From: Fistularia commersonii
Lineage: Eukaryota > Chordata > Actinopteri > Syngnathiformes > Fistulariidae
Length of the DNA: 64,000 nt
Assembly (NCBI GenBank): GCA_037954325.1
Contig: JBBMNZ010000034.1
Span: 5,919,501-5,983,500, forward strand
Direction: 5' to 3'
Numbering within the stretch: position 1 is the first letter of the stretch; each line of letters opens with the position of its first letter. This document shows positions 37,612-48,353 of this stretch, piece after piece. Position numbers and translations under genes: made by a program. The notes under the pieces were generated by a model, which saw nothing but the letters and a program-made list of their open reading frames with translations, had not been told where the DNA came from and did no database searches.

Positions 37612-39623
37612 ATGAGCGCAGTGATGGATCCTCCTCACCCTCTGGATCAGCTGCACAGCGACGCCGAAGGTGACGCCTGTGACATCGTCTCTTGGGTGGC
37701 AGTGTGTCCCGGAGGCCCCTGTAGGGTGCAACAAAAGCTGAAACACCGAGGGAGTCAACAAACTCCTTCCAAGCCTGCAGAAGGTGCCAACGTGATATCT
37801 TCCTGATCATTTCCACGACATCATTTGATCAATGAATGAGTATCAAGCAATTGTTTACATAATCTTTTCCAGAGGGGCCATCCAGATGCAGTCCAAGGTT
37901 GGGTTCACTGTGCTGTGTCCGTGCACAGCTCATGGCTAACGTGCCGGACGCCCAAAGTTTGACGCCGGCAGAAGGAGAAGAGGAGCAGCGAGCCGAGTTG
38001 CCGCTCCCCGCTGTTCCTGACGTCGCCTTTCAAAGATGTCAGGACTCGTTGCTGCAGGTCCCACTGGGCACCTGGATGACGCTGAGGCTCGGGGAGGGTC
38101 AGTGCGACATCACGGAGGCGTCTTTGGAGAACATGAGAGCTGGAGAGACAAGTGAGGTAAATATATACAGGACTGTCTCAGACAATTAGAATATTGTGAT
38201 AAAGTTCTTTATCTTCTGAAATGCAATTTGAAAAACAAAAGTTACTTTTTCATGATATTCTAATATTTTGAAATAGGATTTTTGAGTTTTCTTAAGATGT
38301 AAGCCATAATCAGCAATATTAAAATAATAAAAGGCTTGCAATATTTCAGTTGATTTGTAATGAATCCAGAATGTATGACATTTTTGTTTTTGTAATTGCA
38401 TTACAGGAGATAAAGAACTTCATCACAAGATTCTAATTTTCGGAGACAGTCCTGTAGATAGCACTTGTGTCAATTTCGTGATTTACTATATGACCTGTTT
38501 TTCTCAAGTGAAATGTTCTCAAAATTGAAATAAACATGGGAAAATCATGTTCAGTTTTTTGTGAGGGTCGAAAGGTTAAAGTTTCATAAAGTGTGTATTC
38601 AAAGAGTGCTGAGCGTTGAGATAAAGCGGGGATATGTTAGAGAGGAGCCTTTATTTTCAATTCCCTCCATTTGATATTAATATTCTCTCATATTAATGAA
38701 ACTGTCCTGAGCTAGAAATAACAAAGCAAGACACTTTCTAGATTAATTTCCTAGATTATTGTGATGTAGGTGTGAAAATAACAAGAAAGAAAAAATTAAG
38801 GGAAATTGCATGAAATTTGTGAAAGCCATCAGAAATAAACCGATTTTTCTACTTATTTGATGAAATTGAGAAGAGAATAAATAAAGCTCTAAAGAAAGAA
38901 AAAAAGGGAAACTTTTTTTTACAGCTGTGCTCACTGTACTTTCTTTTTGCTTCCCAGATACTGCTTTCTCCGACCGAGAACGAACGAGACGTGCTGCTCA
39001 CCCACCCAGCGCTGGAAAACCTGCCTTTGCGTGCCACGATTGAACTGCGAGCATTCACTCCTGGCAAGGAATCGTGGGAGATGTTGCCCCATGAAAAGTG
39101 GGAGTGGATAAAGTCACACAAGGAGAGAGGAGGAATGAGATTCAGAAGCGGGGACGTTTGGGGAGCAGCAGACAGCTACAGCCGGGCCCTCAGGCTCCTC
39201 ATCCCCCTACAGAGCCACGTCAAAGAGATGGAAAACCTCGCAGACGGAACTGAGAAACAGGGAGAGGCAAACAACTCTGATGAAACACGGGACCTTAATA
39301 TTGCTAAAGAATACAAAACCATTAAAGCTGAGCTCCACTCCAATCTGTCTCTGTGCCAGCTCAAACTGAAGCAGCCCCGGCGAGCGAAGGCCAGCGCCAC
39401 CAAGGCCACCCAGCTGGAACCGCACGCGGCTAAAGCCTGGTACCGGCTGGGCCAGGCCTGCCAGATGGTGAACGAGCTGGAGGAGGCCAGGTGGGCCTTC
39501 GCGAACCTCCTGAGACTCCAGCCAGAATCACCCGCTGCTTTGAAGGCGCTCAGAGATGTTGCAAGTCGAGAGAAGGAGACCAACGCGCAGTTGGGGCAGA
39601 GACTCCGAAAAATGTTTAGCTAG
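37612..39623 (+). CDS. fkbpl: FKBP-like protein (FKBPL/WISp39-type TPR co-chaperone), three coding exons
   Basis: Coding exons 37612-37783, 37873-38156 and 38958-39623 join in frame to about 373 residues; human FKBPL is a little shorter. The N-terminal half is a degenerate FKBP-like domain (SWVAVCPGG, RLGSLCCVRAQL, GTWMTLRLGE) without a recognisable rotamase pocket. RAFTPGKESWEM matches the FKBPL junction. The C-terminal half has TPR helices: GDVWGAADSYSRALRLL, LHSNLSLCQLKL and AKAWYRLGQACQMV. It ends QLGQRLRKMFS, close to the mammalian end. In mammals the protein binds HSP90 and stabilises p21 and steroid-receptor complexes. The start is the first ATG in the open exon; MDPPHP at 37624 is an alternative, and upstream coding exons are not excluded. 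AATAAA follows at 39676. Confidence 0.85.
38168..38454. mobile_element. MITE with long inverted ends and TA duplication, in fkbpl intron 2
   Basis: The 287-bp element begins CAGGACTGTCTCAGACAATT and ends with the near-exact inverse. The inverted arms extend about 60 bases (for example TTGTGATAAAGTTCTTTATC against TTGTGATGAAGTTCTTTATC). TA dinucleotides flank both ends, as expected for Tc1/mariner-like insertion. It has no coding capacity. The motif set TTAGAATATTGTGATAAAG is a very common dispersed repeat in fish and amphibians. Confidence 0.8.
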
Positions 39624-39675
39624 GATAGTCGGGCAGTCATTGAATGTCGCCACATATTTGAACAAATGAAGTCTT

Positions 39676-39681
39676 AATAAA
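39676..39681 (+). promoter_or_regulatory. fkbpl poly(A) signal
   Basis: AATAAA lies 53 bases after the fkbpl stop codon, giving a very short 3' UTR. A second AATAAA near 39764 is an alternative. Confidence 0.6.
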
Positions 39682-39978
39682 TGTGTGAACGGTTCGTTGT
39701 GCGTCTTGGGCTCAACTTAACCCCTGTTCAGTGTCCGTCAGATTCTGATTGTCTACTTTTTGAAAATAAAAGGGAAAATGCAAAGGAAATCAGCTATTTC
39801 AGAAAATGCCGTAGCTGATGTATTGTTCAATCAAACATGAGTGATTAAGACATACGATGTTAATCACAAAAACCTAAAGCAACGAGTAGTTATGATCTGT
39901 ACTGTTATTTTGACTTTTTTTTTTATTTTATACACAAAAAATAAAGCCTGTCAACTGTGAGTATTTTCTTCTCGGCTA

Positions 39979-40236
39979 AATATACACATATATATGCGTG
40001 TATGTAAATATAAATTTGTGTGTGTACATTTACTGTGTGTATACATATATATGTATATGTGTGTGTATATATATATGTGTGTGTTTCTGTATATACATAT
40101 ATACATATACATATATATATATGATAATTTTGTTTGTGTTATTGCATCACAAAGGATCAAGAACTTTATCACAATATTCTGAGACAGTCCTGCACATATT
40201 TAAATATACATGAGTATATGTATATATATTTATATG

Positions 40237-40276
<40 letters not shown>

Positions 40277-40293
40277 TATATATACATATACAT

Positions 40294-40350
<57 letters not shown>

Positions 40351-40399
40351 TATATGTATGTGTGTGTTTGTGTGCGTGTGTGTATGCGTATATATATAT
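39979..40399. repeat. TA/TG compound microsatellite tract
   Basis: Long alternating TATA, TGTG and CACA runs, with the longest TA stretches at 40243-40267 and 40308-40342. The tract is interrupted by a transposon fragment at 40138-40193 and by the LINE starting at 40400, and resumes after 41017. Confidence 0.9.
40138..40193 (-). mobile_element. Single end of the TA-MITE seen in fkbpl
   Basis: TGTTATTGCATCACAAAG, then CAAGAACTTTATCACAATAT and GAGACAGTCCTG match one terminus of the 38168-38454 element, including the terminal CAGTCCTG. The other end is absent, so this is a partial copy embedded in the microsatellite. Confidence 0.7.
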
Positions 40400-41016
40400 T
40401 CTTATTCTTCTTCTTTCGGCTTTTTCCCGTCAGGGGTCGCCACAGCGAGTCAACTTTCTCCATCTAACCCTATTCTCTGTATCTTTCTCTCTCACACCAA
40501 CTACCTTCATATCATCTCTCACTACGTCCATAAATCTTCTCTTTGGTCTTCCTCGAGACCTCTTGCCTAGCAGCTCCAATTCCAGCATCCGTCTACCAAT
40601 ATATTCTCTATCCCTTCTCTGTACATGACCGAACCATCTCAGTCTGGCTTCTCTGACCTTCTCGCCAAAACATCGAACATGTGCCGTCCCTCTGATAGAC
40701 TCATTCCTGATCCTATCCATCCTGGTCACTCCCAAAGAGAACCTCAACATCTTCATCTCTGCAACCTCTAGTTCTGCCTGCTGTCTTTTGGTCATTGTAA
40801 CAGTTTCTAGTCCATACATCATCGCTGGTCTCACCACTGTCTTGTACACCTCTCCTTTTATTCTGGCTGAAAGTCTTCTATCGCATAGAACCCCTGACAC
40901 TTTTCTCCACCCATTCCAACCTGCTTGTACCTGTCTCTCCACCTCTTTTCCACACTCTCCGTTGCTCTGGACTGTTGACCCTTAGTACCTGAAATCCAGC
41001 TGGTTCCAATCCCCCA
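40400..41016 (-). mobile_element. 5'-truncated RTE-like LINE with 18-bp target duplication
   Basis: The minus strand carries the C-terminal end of a LINE reverse transcriptase: VQAGWNGWRKVSGVLCDRR, VYKTVVRPAMMYGLETV, LKMLRFSLGVTRMD-like residues, LRWFGHVQRRDREYIGRRML, RGRPKRRFMDV, and a terminal RCGDP followed by a stop at 40430. The 3' tail reads GAAAGAAGAAGAATAAGAA. The direct repeat GTATGCGTATATATATAT flanks it (40382-40399 and 41017-41034). A 170-codon open frame survives; just upstream a FRY*GSTVQS reading shows one in-frame stop. The copy is 5'-truncated, as usual for LINEs. Confidence 0.9.
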
Positions 41017-41187
41017 GTATGCGTATATATATATATGCATATATATTTAGAAAGTTTTTTTGTGTTTTTTTGGTATATGTCTGTATGCTGTACTTGACTG
41101 TCGAGTAAGGCGGCAAAAATAATAATAATAATTTATAAAGAGAATTATCAATTTGCTGTCAGCAGACAAGCATCGGTTCTGCCAAAA

Positions 41188-41260
41188 TGCCGAAACCCGG
41201 GATCGAACCAGGGACCTTTAGATCTTCAGTCTAACGCTCTCCCAACTGAGCTATTTCGGC
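41188..41260 (-). tRNA. tRNA-Phe-GAA: tRNA-Phe (anticodon GAA)
   Basis: The minus-strand sequence folds as a complete cloverleaf. The acceptor arm GCCGAAA pairs with TTTCGGC, discriminator A. The anticodon loop reads CTGAAGA with GAA at the centre, and the T arm contains GGTTCGATCC. Box A-like (TAGCTCAGTTGG) and box B (GGTTCGATCC) promoters are intact. No intron. A TTTT terminator follows directly (AAAA at 41184-41187 on the plus strand). Expected to be a working gene. Confidence 0.95.
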
Positions 41261-41688
41261 GTATAACGCATAATGGACTGAAATCTCTATATGTCTCTTA
41301 CTTTTGTCAGTGAGGTGATAAAGTTGTTGAAAGGTATTTGTAACCTGTCGTTTTGCTTCAACGGAAATAAACCAGCTTGCAGAGTGTTTGGCTTGCATCC
41401 ATCTTTACAAGTCCCTGCCGCTCCCATGTCTCGACACACTATCGCTTTGTTGCACAGACACGGAGAAAATCAATGGCCATCGGTTGCATCTGACTGAGCC
41501 TGGATGTTTTCTCTGAAGCGTCGGATTCAGCATGTTTTCACAATTTCACCGGCTCATAAAACGTTTATGGAATCTTAGGTTCCTCAGTATCTCAGTAGAA
41601 GCAGCATCTAGGAACATTCAAAAACCTCAGGAATTCCAAAAGAGGTTGAATTTTCAACAATACACACTTAACACAGAAGTGGAAACAG

Positions 41689-41694
41689 TTTATT
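41689..41694 (-). promoter_or_regulatory. ebp poly(A) signal
   Basis: AATAAA on the minus strand, about 290 bases past the ebp stop codon. Confidence 0.5.
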
Positions 41695-41982
41695 TAATTT
41701 GGTCGCCTTGGAAAGAGTCACATCTTCACATCAACAGAAATCAAGTTACCCCAGCATCACTGCTTTAATTCCCAACCAAAACAGAGTGTTCAGACTTTTA
41801 ATGATTAACAGATAAAAAATAAGATTTAGCAATGGACTACAGCTAATAGTTACAGATGTTTTGCAGAAGATGTCTTCTAAAAAAGACATCAGTGAATGCA
41901 AAAGACTCCCTCTTCATTGGTCTTTGAGCCCTGAAACCACTGAGTTAGTGTCCCACTGTCACTGACGCTTCTCTGTGGCGTC

Positions 41983-43126
41983 TCATTGCTTCTTAGACTT
42001 GTTTGACATTGTGCTGTCTACTCTTGCCTGAGCTGCAGAGAGTTGTTTCCAAGCATCCAAGATGAGCGTCAGTGGAATGATGACCCACAGTGCGTTCATA
42101 AACACGTAGTAGAACCAGAAGTAGACTGGGTGGCCCAGTTGGCTGTGAGCATAGCCATCTCTGTGCTCCGTGTAGAAGTAAAGCAAGGCTCCATACACCT
42201 GACCTAGAAAAATAAAACATAGGTGATAAATCATGCCTTGTTAAAAAATATTTTCAGAGGTTGTGAAATGTGGATCTATTTTCCATAAACACTAGAGGGC
42301 TCAATTTAATGTAACAGCTCTCTGACTGTAAAACCCAAGAAAATATGTGGAACTGGTGCAGCCTGGAATGTGACATGTGGAATCTAAGTTTTCTACACTT
42401 CTGCTAATACAACAGTAAAATTCCAATGAAGGAAGTATATATGAATCCATCTTCATACCTAAAGAAATCATAAGCTGGAGAAGAAATCTGTAAGACTTGT
42501 TGGTTAAGAAGGCAAACACGGTCCAAAAGCTGGATGGTCCCCATAGCCACGCAGTCACAGTCTCCATACACACAGTGAAGTTATCAGCTCTAAGGGAGTA
42601 AAGAAAATCATGTATCAGAGGTCAAGGCAATATTTGCTCAAAACCTAACAATAACTTTGATAATTTCATGATGTAAACTCACATCATGTAACGACTATCT
42701 CCTTTCCCATATTCTTTCCCTGTTCAAGGGAAGATGAAACACATTTGGAGTGTACAACAGAACATTAGATAGTTGCATGATAGTAGTTATGATAGTGTGT
42801 TTTGTTTTACACTCACAAAGTTGAGACAGGAGGTTCTGATCTCCTGGTAGAATATCATAGTACAGTGAGAACCATCCCTCAAGGACACAATGGATAAAAC
42901 CGCAAACTGCAAACCAGCACACTGCCAGACGCCGCCATGTCCCCAGCCTTGCAGAGACCCATCTACTGCCAGATATCATCCAGGTCAGGAATACAAACAC
43001 CCCAGAAGTAGAGAAGAGAAACAGCAAGATCTCTGACATGGCTCGTTCGTTTGCCACATAGTTGGGAATTACAAGGTCCTGTGGAAAGTAAGGATGAAGA
43101 ACACGCGTCGTCCGGGCACCTTCCAT
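41983..43126 (-). CDS. ebp: Emopamil-binding protein, sterol delta8-delta7 isomerase, four coding exons
   Basis: ER membrane enzyme of cholesterol synthesis that moves the delta-8 double bond to delta-7. Coding exons in transcript order: 43126-42817, 42719-42683 (a 37-bp microexon), 42589-42459, 42203-41983; all join in frame to 232 residues (human 230). Residues known to matter in EBP are present: FIHCVLEG (His and Glu), CMETVTA (Glu and Thr) and FMNALW (Asn and Trp). GTWRRLAVCWFAVCGF and YTEHRDGY are also conserved. Several hydrophobic segments span the protein. The C-terminus SNKSKKQ fits a dilysine ER-retention type signal. The start ATG lies three bases into an exon that follows a CAG acceptor at 43130, so a non-coding first exon should lie near 43.5-43.8 kb, where CCAAT-type motifs occur. 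Confidence 0.95.
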
Positions 43127-43199
43127 TACCTGAAGATGGATAATTAAAAAAAAACTGTGAGGTCTTTTCAATATTTAATATTACATTATTGTTTAAGGT

Positions 43200-44100
43200 A
43201 TAAAGAATGGTGGGAGACTAGACATCAATGTAAAGTCAGGCTAAAATCTTACTTTTATACTTTATTTTCTGATCATCTTTGTATGGAATAATTACTCATT
43301 CCAATTATTTTAATCAAGTCTTGCTGAATGTTTACATAATTCCCTGATCGTAGCTCATTTGTTGGTATTTTGGGGGGGTGTTGCAGATGTTGCAAGCTCC
43401 TCATTAATTTCTCGATAAATAAGTCAATATAGCTATACAATGGTAGTGTAAAAAGTATGGTCCCAGTTCTCTTTACCGAAGGTATTTCCAAACCTGGAGC
43501 GTCCGACTGCAGATCAGCTGCCGTGATGAAGAAAAGTATTAAAGTGGATTTGAGACACAGCGCCAGGACACACGCATGTTTCCTTTCATTTCGGAGGCAA
43601 AAGCCAGGAGGGGGCGGTATTGTGGGCGGACCCTTGTGACCAACCTGTCCAATCAGGTACTTGAATGTATTGCGCAAACGCCACTTACGACGTACTCGGT
43701 CGATGATTTGCTGACGGCCTCGGAACATGATTTCGTTGCCGTCGGATGCCACCAATCAAAACGTATCTTGCTTCAAACGCCCGCTCCTACTTTACCTTCC
43801 AAGGATAAGGAGTTGTAAAACAGTTTGTAATGTAATTCAACTAATTGCTTTATATTGAAGGTTAAAGTTTTCACCGTTTTTTAAATCTTGAAATATTACC
43901 TTTTACCAGAAATTGAACTCCTCAGCCGTGTGAAAGTTGGTGCCGGAGCCCCCTCTTTCCCGCAGATGGTAAAGACATCGTTTCATAGCTTATCAAAGTT
44001 TTTGACTGGATAAAAGAGTGAAATAAATGCATTTGAATGGGAGGTGATTGAATAATGCATAGACCGTAATAAAACCGATATGAGTTCATTTCACAGAAAC
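43200..44100. other. 5' flank of ebp, no further gene recognised
   Basis: Presumably contains the non-coding first exon and promoter of ebp. CCAATCA motifs lie near 43649 and 43750. The long minus-strand frame at 43273-43755 has no domain I recognise and overlaps this region; I do not treat it as a gene. Confidence 0.4.
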
Positions 44101-44135
44101 AAAACAACTCTCTAGCCGTGCCAGGGTTTCATCCC

Positions 44136-44207
44136 TGCCGTGACCCGGATTCGAACCGGGGTTGCTGCGGCCACAACGCAGAGTACTAACCACTATACGA
44201 TCACGGC
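44136..44207 (-). tRNA. tRNA-His-GTG: tRNA-His (anticodon GTG)
   Basis: A complete cloverleaf on the minus strand: acceptor GCCGTGA opposite TCACGGC with discriminator A, D arm with GTATAGTGGTTAGTA, anticodon loop TTGTGGC containing GTG, T arm with GGTTCGAATCC. The extra 5' G of mature tRNA-His is added after transcription in eukaryotes and is not expected in the gene. There is no TTTT run immediately downstream; the first lies about 30 bases on, near 44101. Confidence 0.95.
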
Positions 44208-44465
44208 GAGCTACAGAGAGCGATGATGATGGTGGTGACAGTGACCTTTATCAAGGAGGATTGAAAGAGCGGTTTAGAAAGAGATAATATGCTGTTTCAT
44301 TCGCCCCAAAATGTTTCAGATTCTACGAATGCTTATTCACAATCATGAGTGTACATTATTATAGTGACTAAAGTGTCCATGAATGCCAGATAAGAAAATT
44401 GATAAATCAGAAATCAATAAAATATACAAGTCGATAAAGACACAAAGTTTGCCCTTCGCCCCTTT

Positions 44466-44750
44466 GCCTCGAGACCTCCTGCCTGGCAGCTCCAATTCCA
44501 GCATCCGTCTACAAATATATTCACTATCACTCCTCTGTACATGACCCAACCATCTCAGTCTGGCTTCTCTGACCTTCTCTCCAAAACATCGAACATGTGC
44601 CTCTGATAGACTCATTCCTGAACCTATCCATCCTGGTCACTCCCAAAGAGAAGCTCAACATGTCTGCAAGCTCTGCTTCTTGCTTTTCGTCATTATAACT
44701 GTTTCTAGGCCAAACAGTATCGTTGGTCTCACCACTGTCTTGAAGAGTCC
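44466..44750 (-). mobile_element. Degenerate RTE-like LINE fragment
   Basis: A second copy of the same LINE family as at 40400-41016. Recognisable pieces are TVVRPTILFGLETV, FSLGVTRMDRFRNESIRGT, and AHVRCFGEKVREARLRW followed by LGHVQRSDSEYI. At least two frameshifts break it. It stops short of the element's 3' end after LELPGRRSRG, so both ends are lost. It is older than the first copy. Confidence 0.85.
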
Positions 44751-45169
44751 AGGACACATACCAAAAACCCCAATCTCTTCACAAAGAGCATTCTGCGCTG
44801 TCCTTTTTTGTTGTGGGCATCTGTATTGTGTCCAGTTTATTGTGCATGTGAACCCCAAGGTACTTGTGCGAGTCAAGTGCAATGTATGGATTGAAGTAAT
44901 TTAATGTTTGAAGATAAGACCTTTTGGAGACAAGGTCAGAGGGGGCAGAATGAGATGGTTTTGGTCATGTACAGAGGGGAATGGTGAATTTATAGGTAGA
45001 AGGCGGCTGATTAGCACTGCCATGCAGGCTGCAGCCAGCAACCTTCCGCAATGAGTGTGTATTTGTGATGGAAAATGTTTGCCGATGGTGCACAAATATA
45101 ATTTTTTTTTGTTGTGGACGGATAGTGTGAATGCTTTGAAAAAGCCATGATCATCCTATAATGTCGTAG

Positions 45170-45241
45170 TCCCATATGGTCTAGCGGTTAGGATTCCTGG
45201 TTTTCACCCAGGCGGCCCGGGTTCGACTCCCGGTATGGGAA
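45170..45241 (+). tRNA. tRNA-Glu-TTC: tRNA-Glu (anticodon TTC)
   Basis: A complete cloverleaf: acceptor TCCCATA pairs with TATGGGA, discriminator A; D arm TGGTCTAGCGGTTAGGA; anticodon loop TTTTCAC with TTC; T arm GGGTTCGACTCCC. Internal box A and box B are intact. A TTTTT run at about 45249-45253 provides the Pol III terminator. Confidence 0.96.
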
Positions 45242-45738
45242 CTCGTTTATTTTTGTGACAAACATGCTCCGATTTCGATATGCTTACATTATTTATAGTT
45301 TTTAAACTTACAGTTTATACTAGCAGTATAAACTAAGAGACACGAAACGAGAAACATCCGTGTTATCTTGTTTGATAGACTTATTGGGGGGCTTTGCAAG
45401 ACAGTTATTATATACGAAATTAATCGAGCAAGTTGTCTCAATCCATGTCACATTGGGACTCTCTTTTTGTAAAGGGACGAAGATTCTTAACCATAATAAC
45501 AATAATGTAATGATCTCGTACATTCAAATAGGTTTGCTTTTTTGTTTTCGAATATCTAAATAAAGTTTTTCTTGTTTTAATTGAGTACATCATATGACCG
45601 TGCATCACATGATGCTACACGGAAGCTAATGTAGCAAAGAGGCTTTAGTCCACCGGGCTCTGTATTGTCAGAGACGGTCACTCAACGCGAAGACTACGTT
45701 CGAGACGCCAGTACAGTAGTTCAAAACAAAAAACAAAT

Positions 45739-47135
45739 ATGGGTGTTTCCGAGTCGGAAAAGACATCGTTGTTATTGGACGAGAGGCTGCTGGCTCTCAT
45801 GGATCAGTTGGAGCTACTGGAGGAGAAACGAGCCTCTCTTAACTCTCTCATTGAGCAGGTAGAGCTATAGCTAGCTTCGTTGTTGCTAGCATTTCTGCCA
45901 TCTTCAAAACTGTCTCTAATTATGTTAGCAAGAATGAAAAACAAGCATATAAAAACTACAAGAAACAGTGCTCAGTGGTCATGCAGAACAACAGCATTCA
46001 ACAACATTCAACTTTTAGAATTGGTCAAAATAGAAAATTCAGCTGTTCACATACGTGGCGTTTTACAATGACGTTAAATAATAGCTATCTATCTTGGTAA
46101 ACAGATTCATATTTAATAAGGCAAGTACACAAGAGATGACTATTTTCACTTCCACTTGCAGTATTAGCATTATCTCTCAATCATTAACAATCCATAAGTA
46201 GAACACTGGAAGAGAAAAATGTATCTACTTAGTGGTATATTAGTTAAAGAATATGGTCATATGGATCAAGGCACTAATAAATGTTGAAAGAAAACAGTTT
46301 TCTGGTTAAGGAGCTTTTCATTCATGATGACTTTCTGATGATTAATACATATTAATATCTTTAAGTTTGCACCGTTGCTCAGATTAAAAATGAAATTCAA
46401 GATGCCTACAAAATTATGTATCTTTATATATGTATTTATTTTAGTAGTTGATATTCATGTTACTTACTGATTAATTAATCCAGAATGATAGTTGTGGTAG
46501 TATTTTCCAGAATCACATGTGATGAGTTTCTTCAATCTTTTTTTTTTAATTTTCATTATTTGTCTGTTATGTTAATAATGTAGCTACACAACATAATGTT
46601 CATTACTTTATCTTTAATTGAATTATTGCCTGTGATTAATTCTTTTCATTTCAATTAAGAAAGTTTTATTTTCTTTATACACGCCCCCACCACCACCATA
46701 ACTAAAAATCGACTGGGTATATAATGTATAACAACCACTTTTTGTTCTCCACAGGGATGGTTTTCTATGTCAAAAGCAAGATATTCAATGGGAAACAAAC
46801 AAGTGTCAACTCTCCAGTATGCAAGTGAGATGACACCACTCGTCTGTCTCCATGCAAGGTGAGAAACAATTTGTTATTCTGGGAAATGAATGCTTTCCAT
46901 TCATTTTTTTAATTAATCGGAACTGCCTACGATGAAAAAAAAATGAGGATGGTTTCATGTTACAGAGCGCTGGAAAACGGTGAGATGGAGTTCAGCACAG
47001 ACAGAAGTTCGAATAAATGTTGTCATCAGACGGGGACGGATACTATATCAGTTGAGGATGTTGGTCCCCAAGAAGGTCAGTCCATGAGAGAAAAAGCAAT
47101 ATTATGATATATAATATATTATATATAATGATAAT

Positions 47136-47167
<32 letters not shown>

Positions 47168-48101
47168 AAACATCATGACATTCAGAAAGCTTTTCTTACA
47201 CTATCCGTTTATATCACAAACCTGCCATAGATGGATAATCAAAAACAATACAAGACTGGTTTATAGAAAAAATGATTTCACAAAGTGTGTTCTCAGTTTC
47301 TCAAAGGACTTAAATTCCACTTAAACACAAAAAATTATAAACATAAAAAAATGAATTAATGATCTGACATTATCAATATGCACTTTCAATAAGACATTTT
47401 TTGAAAAAAAGGACAGGCTTCCATAGATTTTGTAAACAATCTAATCACACAACAAATGATTATAAAATTATGTAACACAAAATTCTGTACCATGAAAAGC
47501 TCCACCATTCAAAATCACGGTTGGATGATTTTTCATTCATATCAGCTATCAGCTAATCTTAAGTGTAAACTATTTGCTCTCAACACAAATAAACATTTTC
47601 ATTAATTTATTTTGTTCACAGGCGTCAGGAGAAGAATAAACCCTAAGAAGGCCTCTAAAGAACAATCAACTAGTGAAAATGCTCCTGTTGTTCCTGTGCC
47701 AAAGAAAAGTGACCAGAATCCTCAGCAGGACCCCCTCAAATGGTTTGGGATATTGGTGCCGCAATCCCTTAAACAAGCCCAGGCTTCTTTCCAGAAAGGT
47801 GTGATGTCACAGTTCAAATGACGTGACCCTGCTTTTCACTGATGAAAAGCTCATAATGTGTAGCTCATAATAATATCTAATAATACTTGTGTTTCTATTT
47901 TATACTCCTGTGAAAGCACTATCCTAAGAATGCATTTCACCAAAACCCAGTCTCCTTTTTCATTTGTACCATATTACAGTAATAGAGCTTTCTGCTGAGA
48001 TGGCAACTCTTCAGTCTGCAGTTCTGAGCAGCAGACAGGAGATGAAGCGTCTCCTACAGGACAAAGCCTCAGCTGCTCTGCCGGACAAGATGATGGACTA
48101 A
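45739..48101 (+). CDS. ccdc115: CCDC115 / Vma22-type V-ATPase assembly factor, five exons
   Basis: CCDC115 is the vertebrate counterpart of yeast Vma22, an ER-Golgi factor for assembly of the V-ATPase proton pump. Exons 45739-45858, 46755-46858, 46966-47075, 47622-47798 and 47980-48101 join in frame to 210 residues (human 180). Exon 1 encodes a short coiled-coil segment (LMDQLELLEEKRASLNSLIE). Exon 2 has GWFSMSKARYSMGNKQV and LQYASEMTPLVCLHA, diagnostic for the family. Exon 4 carries RRRINPKK and the conserved DPLKWFGILVPQSLKQAQAS. Exon 5 is a second helical stretch ending DKMMD. The ATG at 45739 is the first in the open exon. AATAAA lies at 48308. The extra length sits mainly in exon 3 and the Ser/Pro-rich linker of exon 4. 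Confidence 0.93.
47100..47165. repeat. TA-rich and (AAT)n simple repeat in ccdc115 intron 3
   Basis: TATAATATATTATATATAAT followed by about nine AAT/ATA units. Confidence 0.85.
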
Positions 48102-48307
48102 ATAATGATTGAACACAGGCCAGAAAACGGACAGAGAAGGGCCTGTTGTTCTCCTCCCCCACCCGTCTCGTCACAATCTGAACAAGCAGCATTTCAAGTG
48201 ATGACAAAGTTTCCCCCCAGCTCTGATGTAATTTATTTGTAGTTGCAGGTGTTTTTGGAGCCGTGCTGTTTTTTTTAAGCACCCAAGCGTGAATCTGCAA
48301 ATGTCTA

Positions 48308-48313
48308 AATAAA
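48308..48313 (+). promoter_or_regulatory. ccdc115 poly(A) signal
   Basis: AATAAA about 205 bases past the stop codon, followed by T- and TG-rich sequence as expected of a downstream cleavage element. Confidence 0.6.
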
Positions 48314-48352
48314 GAGTTTCATGTACTGTATATTCACCTTAAGAGCAAGGTA

Positions 48353-48353
<1 letters not shown>

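Noticed and set aside
39176..39583. 135-codon minus-strand frame
   Set aside because: Antisense of fkbpl exon 3.
39951..40467. Tyr/Ile and Thr/His-rich frames at 40 kb
   Set aside because: Translations of TA and TG microsatellites.
43273..43755. 160-codon minus-strand frame upstream of ebp
   Set aside because: No recognised domain and overlaps the expected ebp promoter; could include UTR sequence but not a supported protein.
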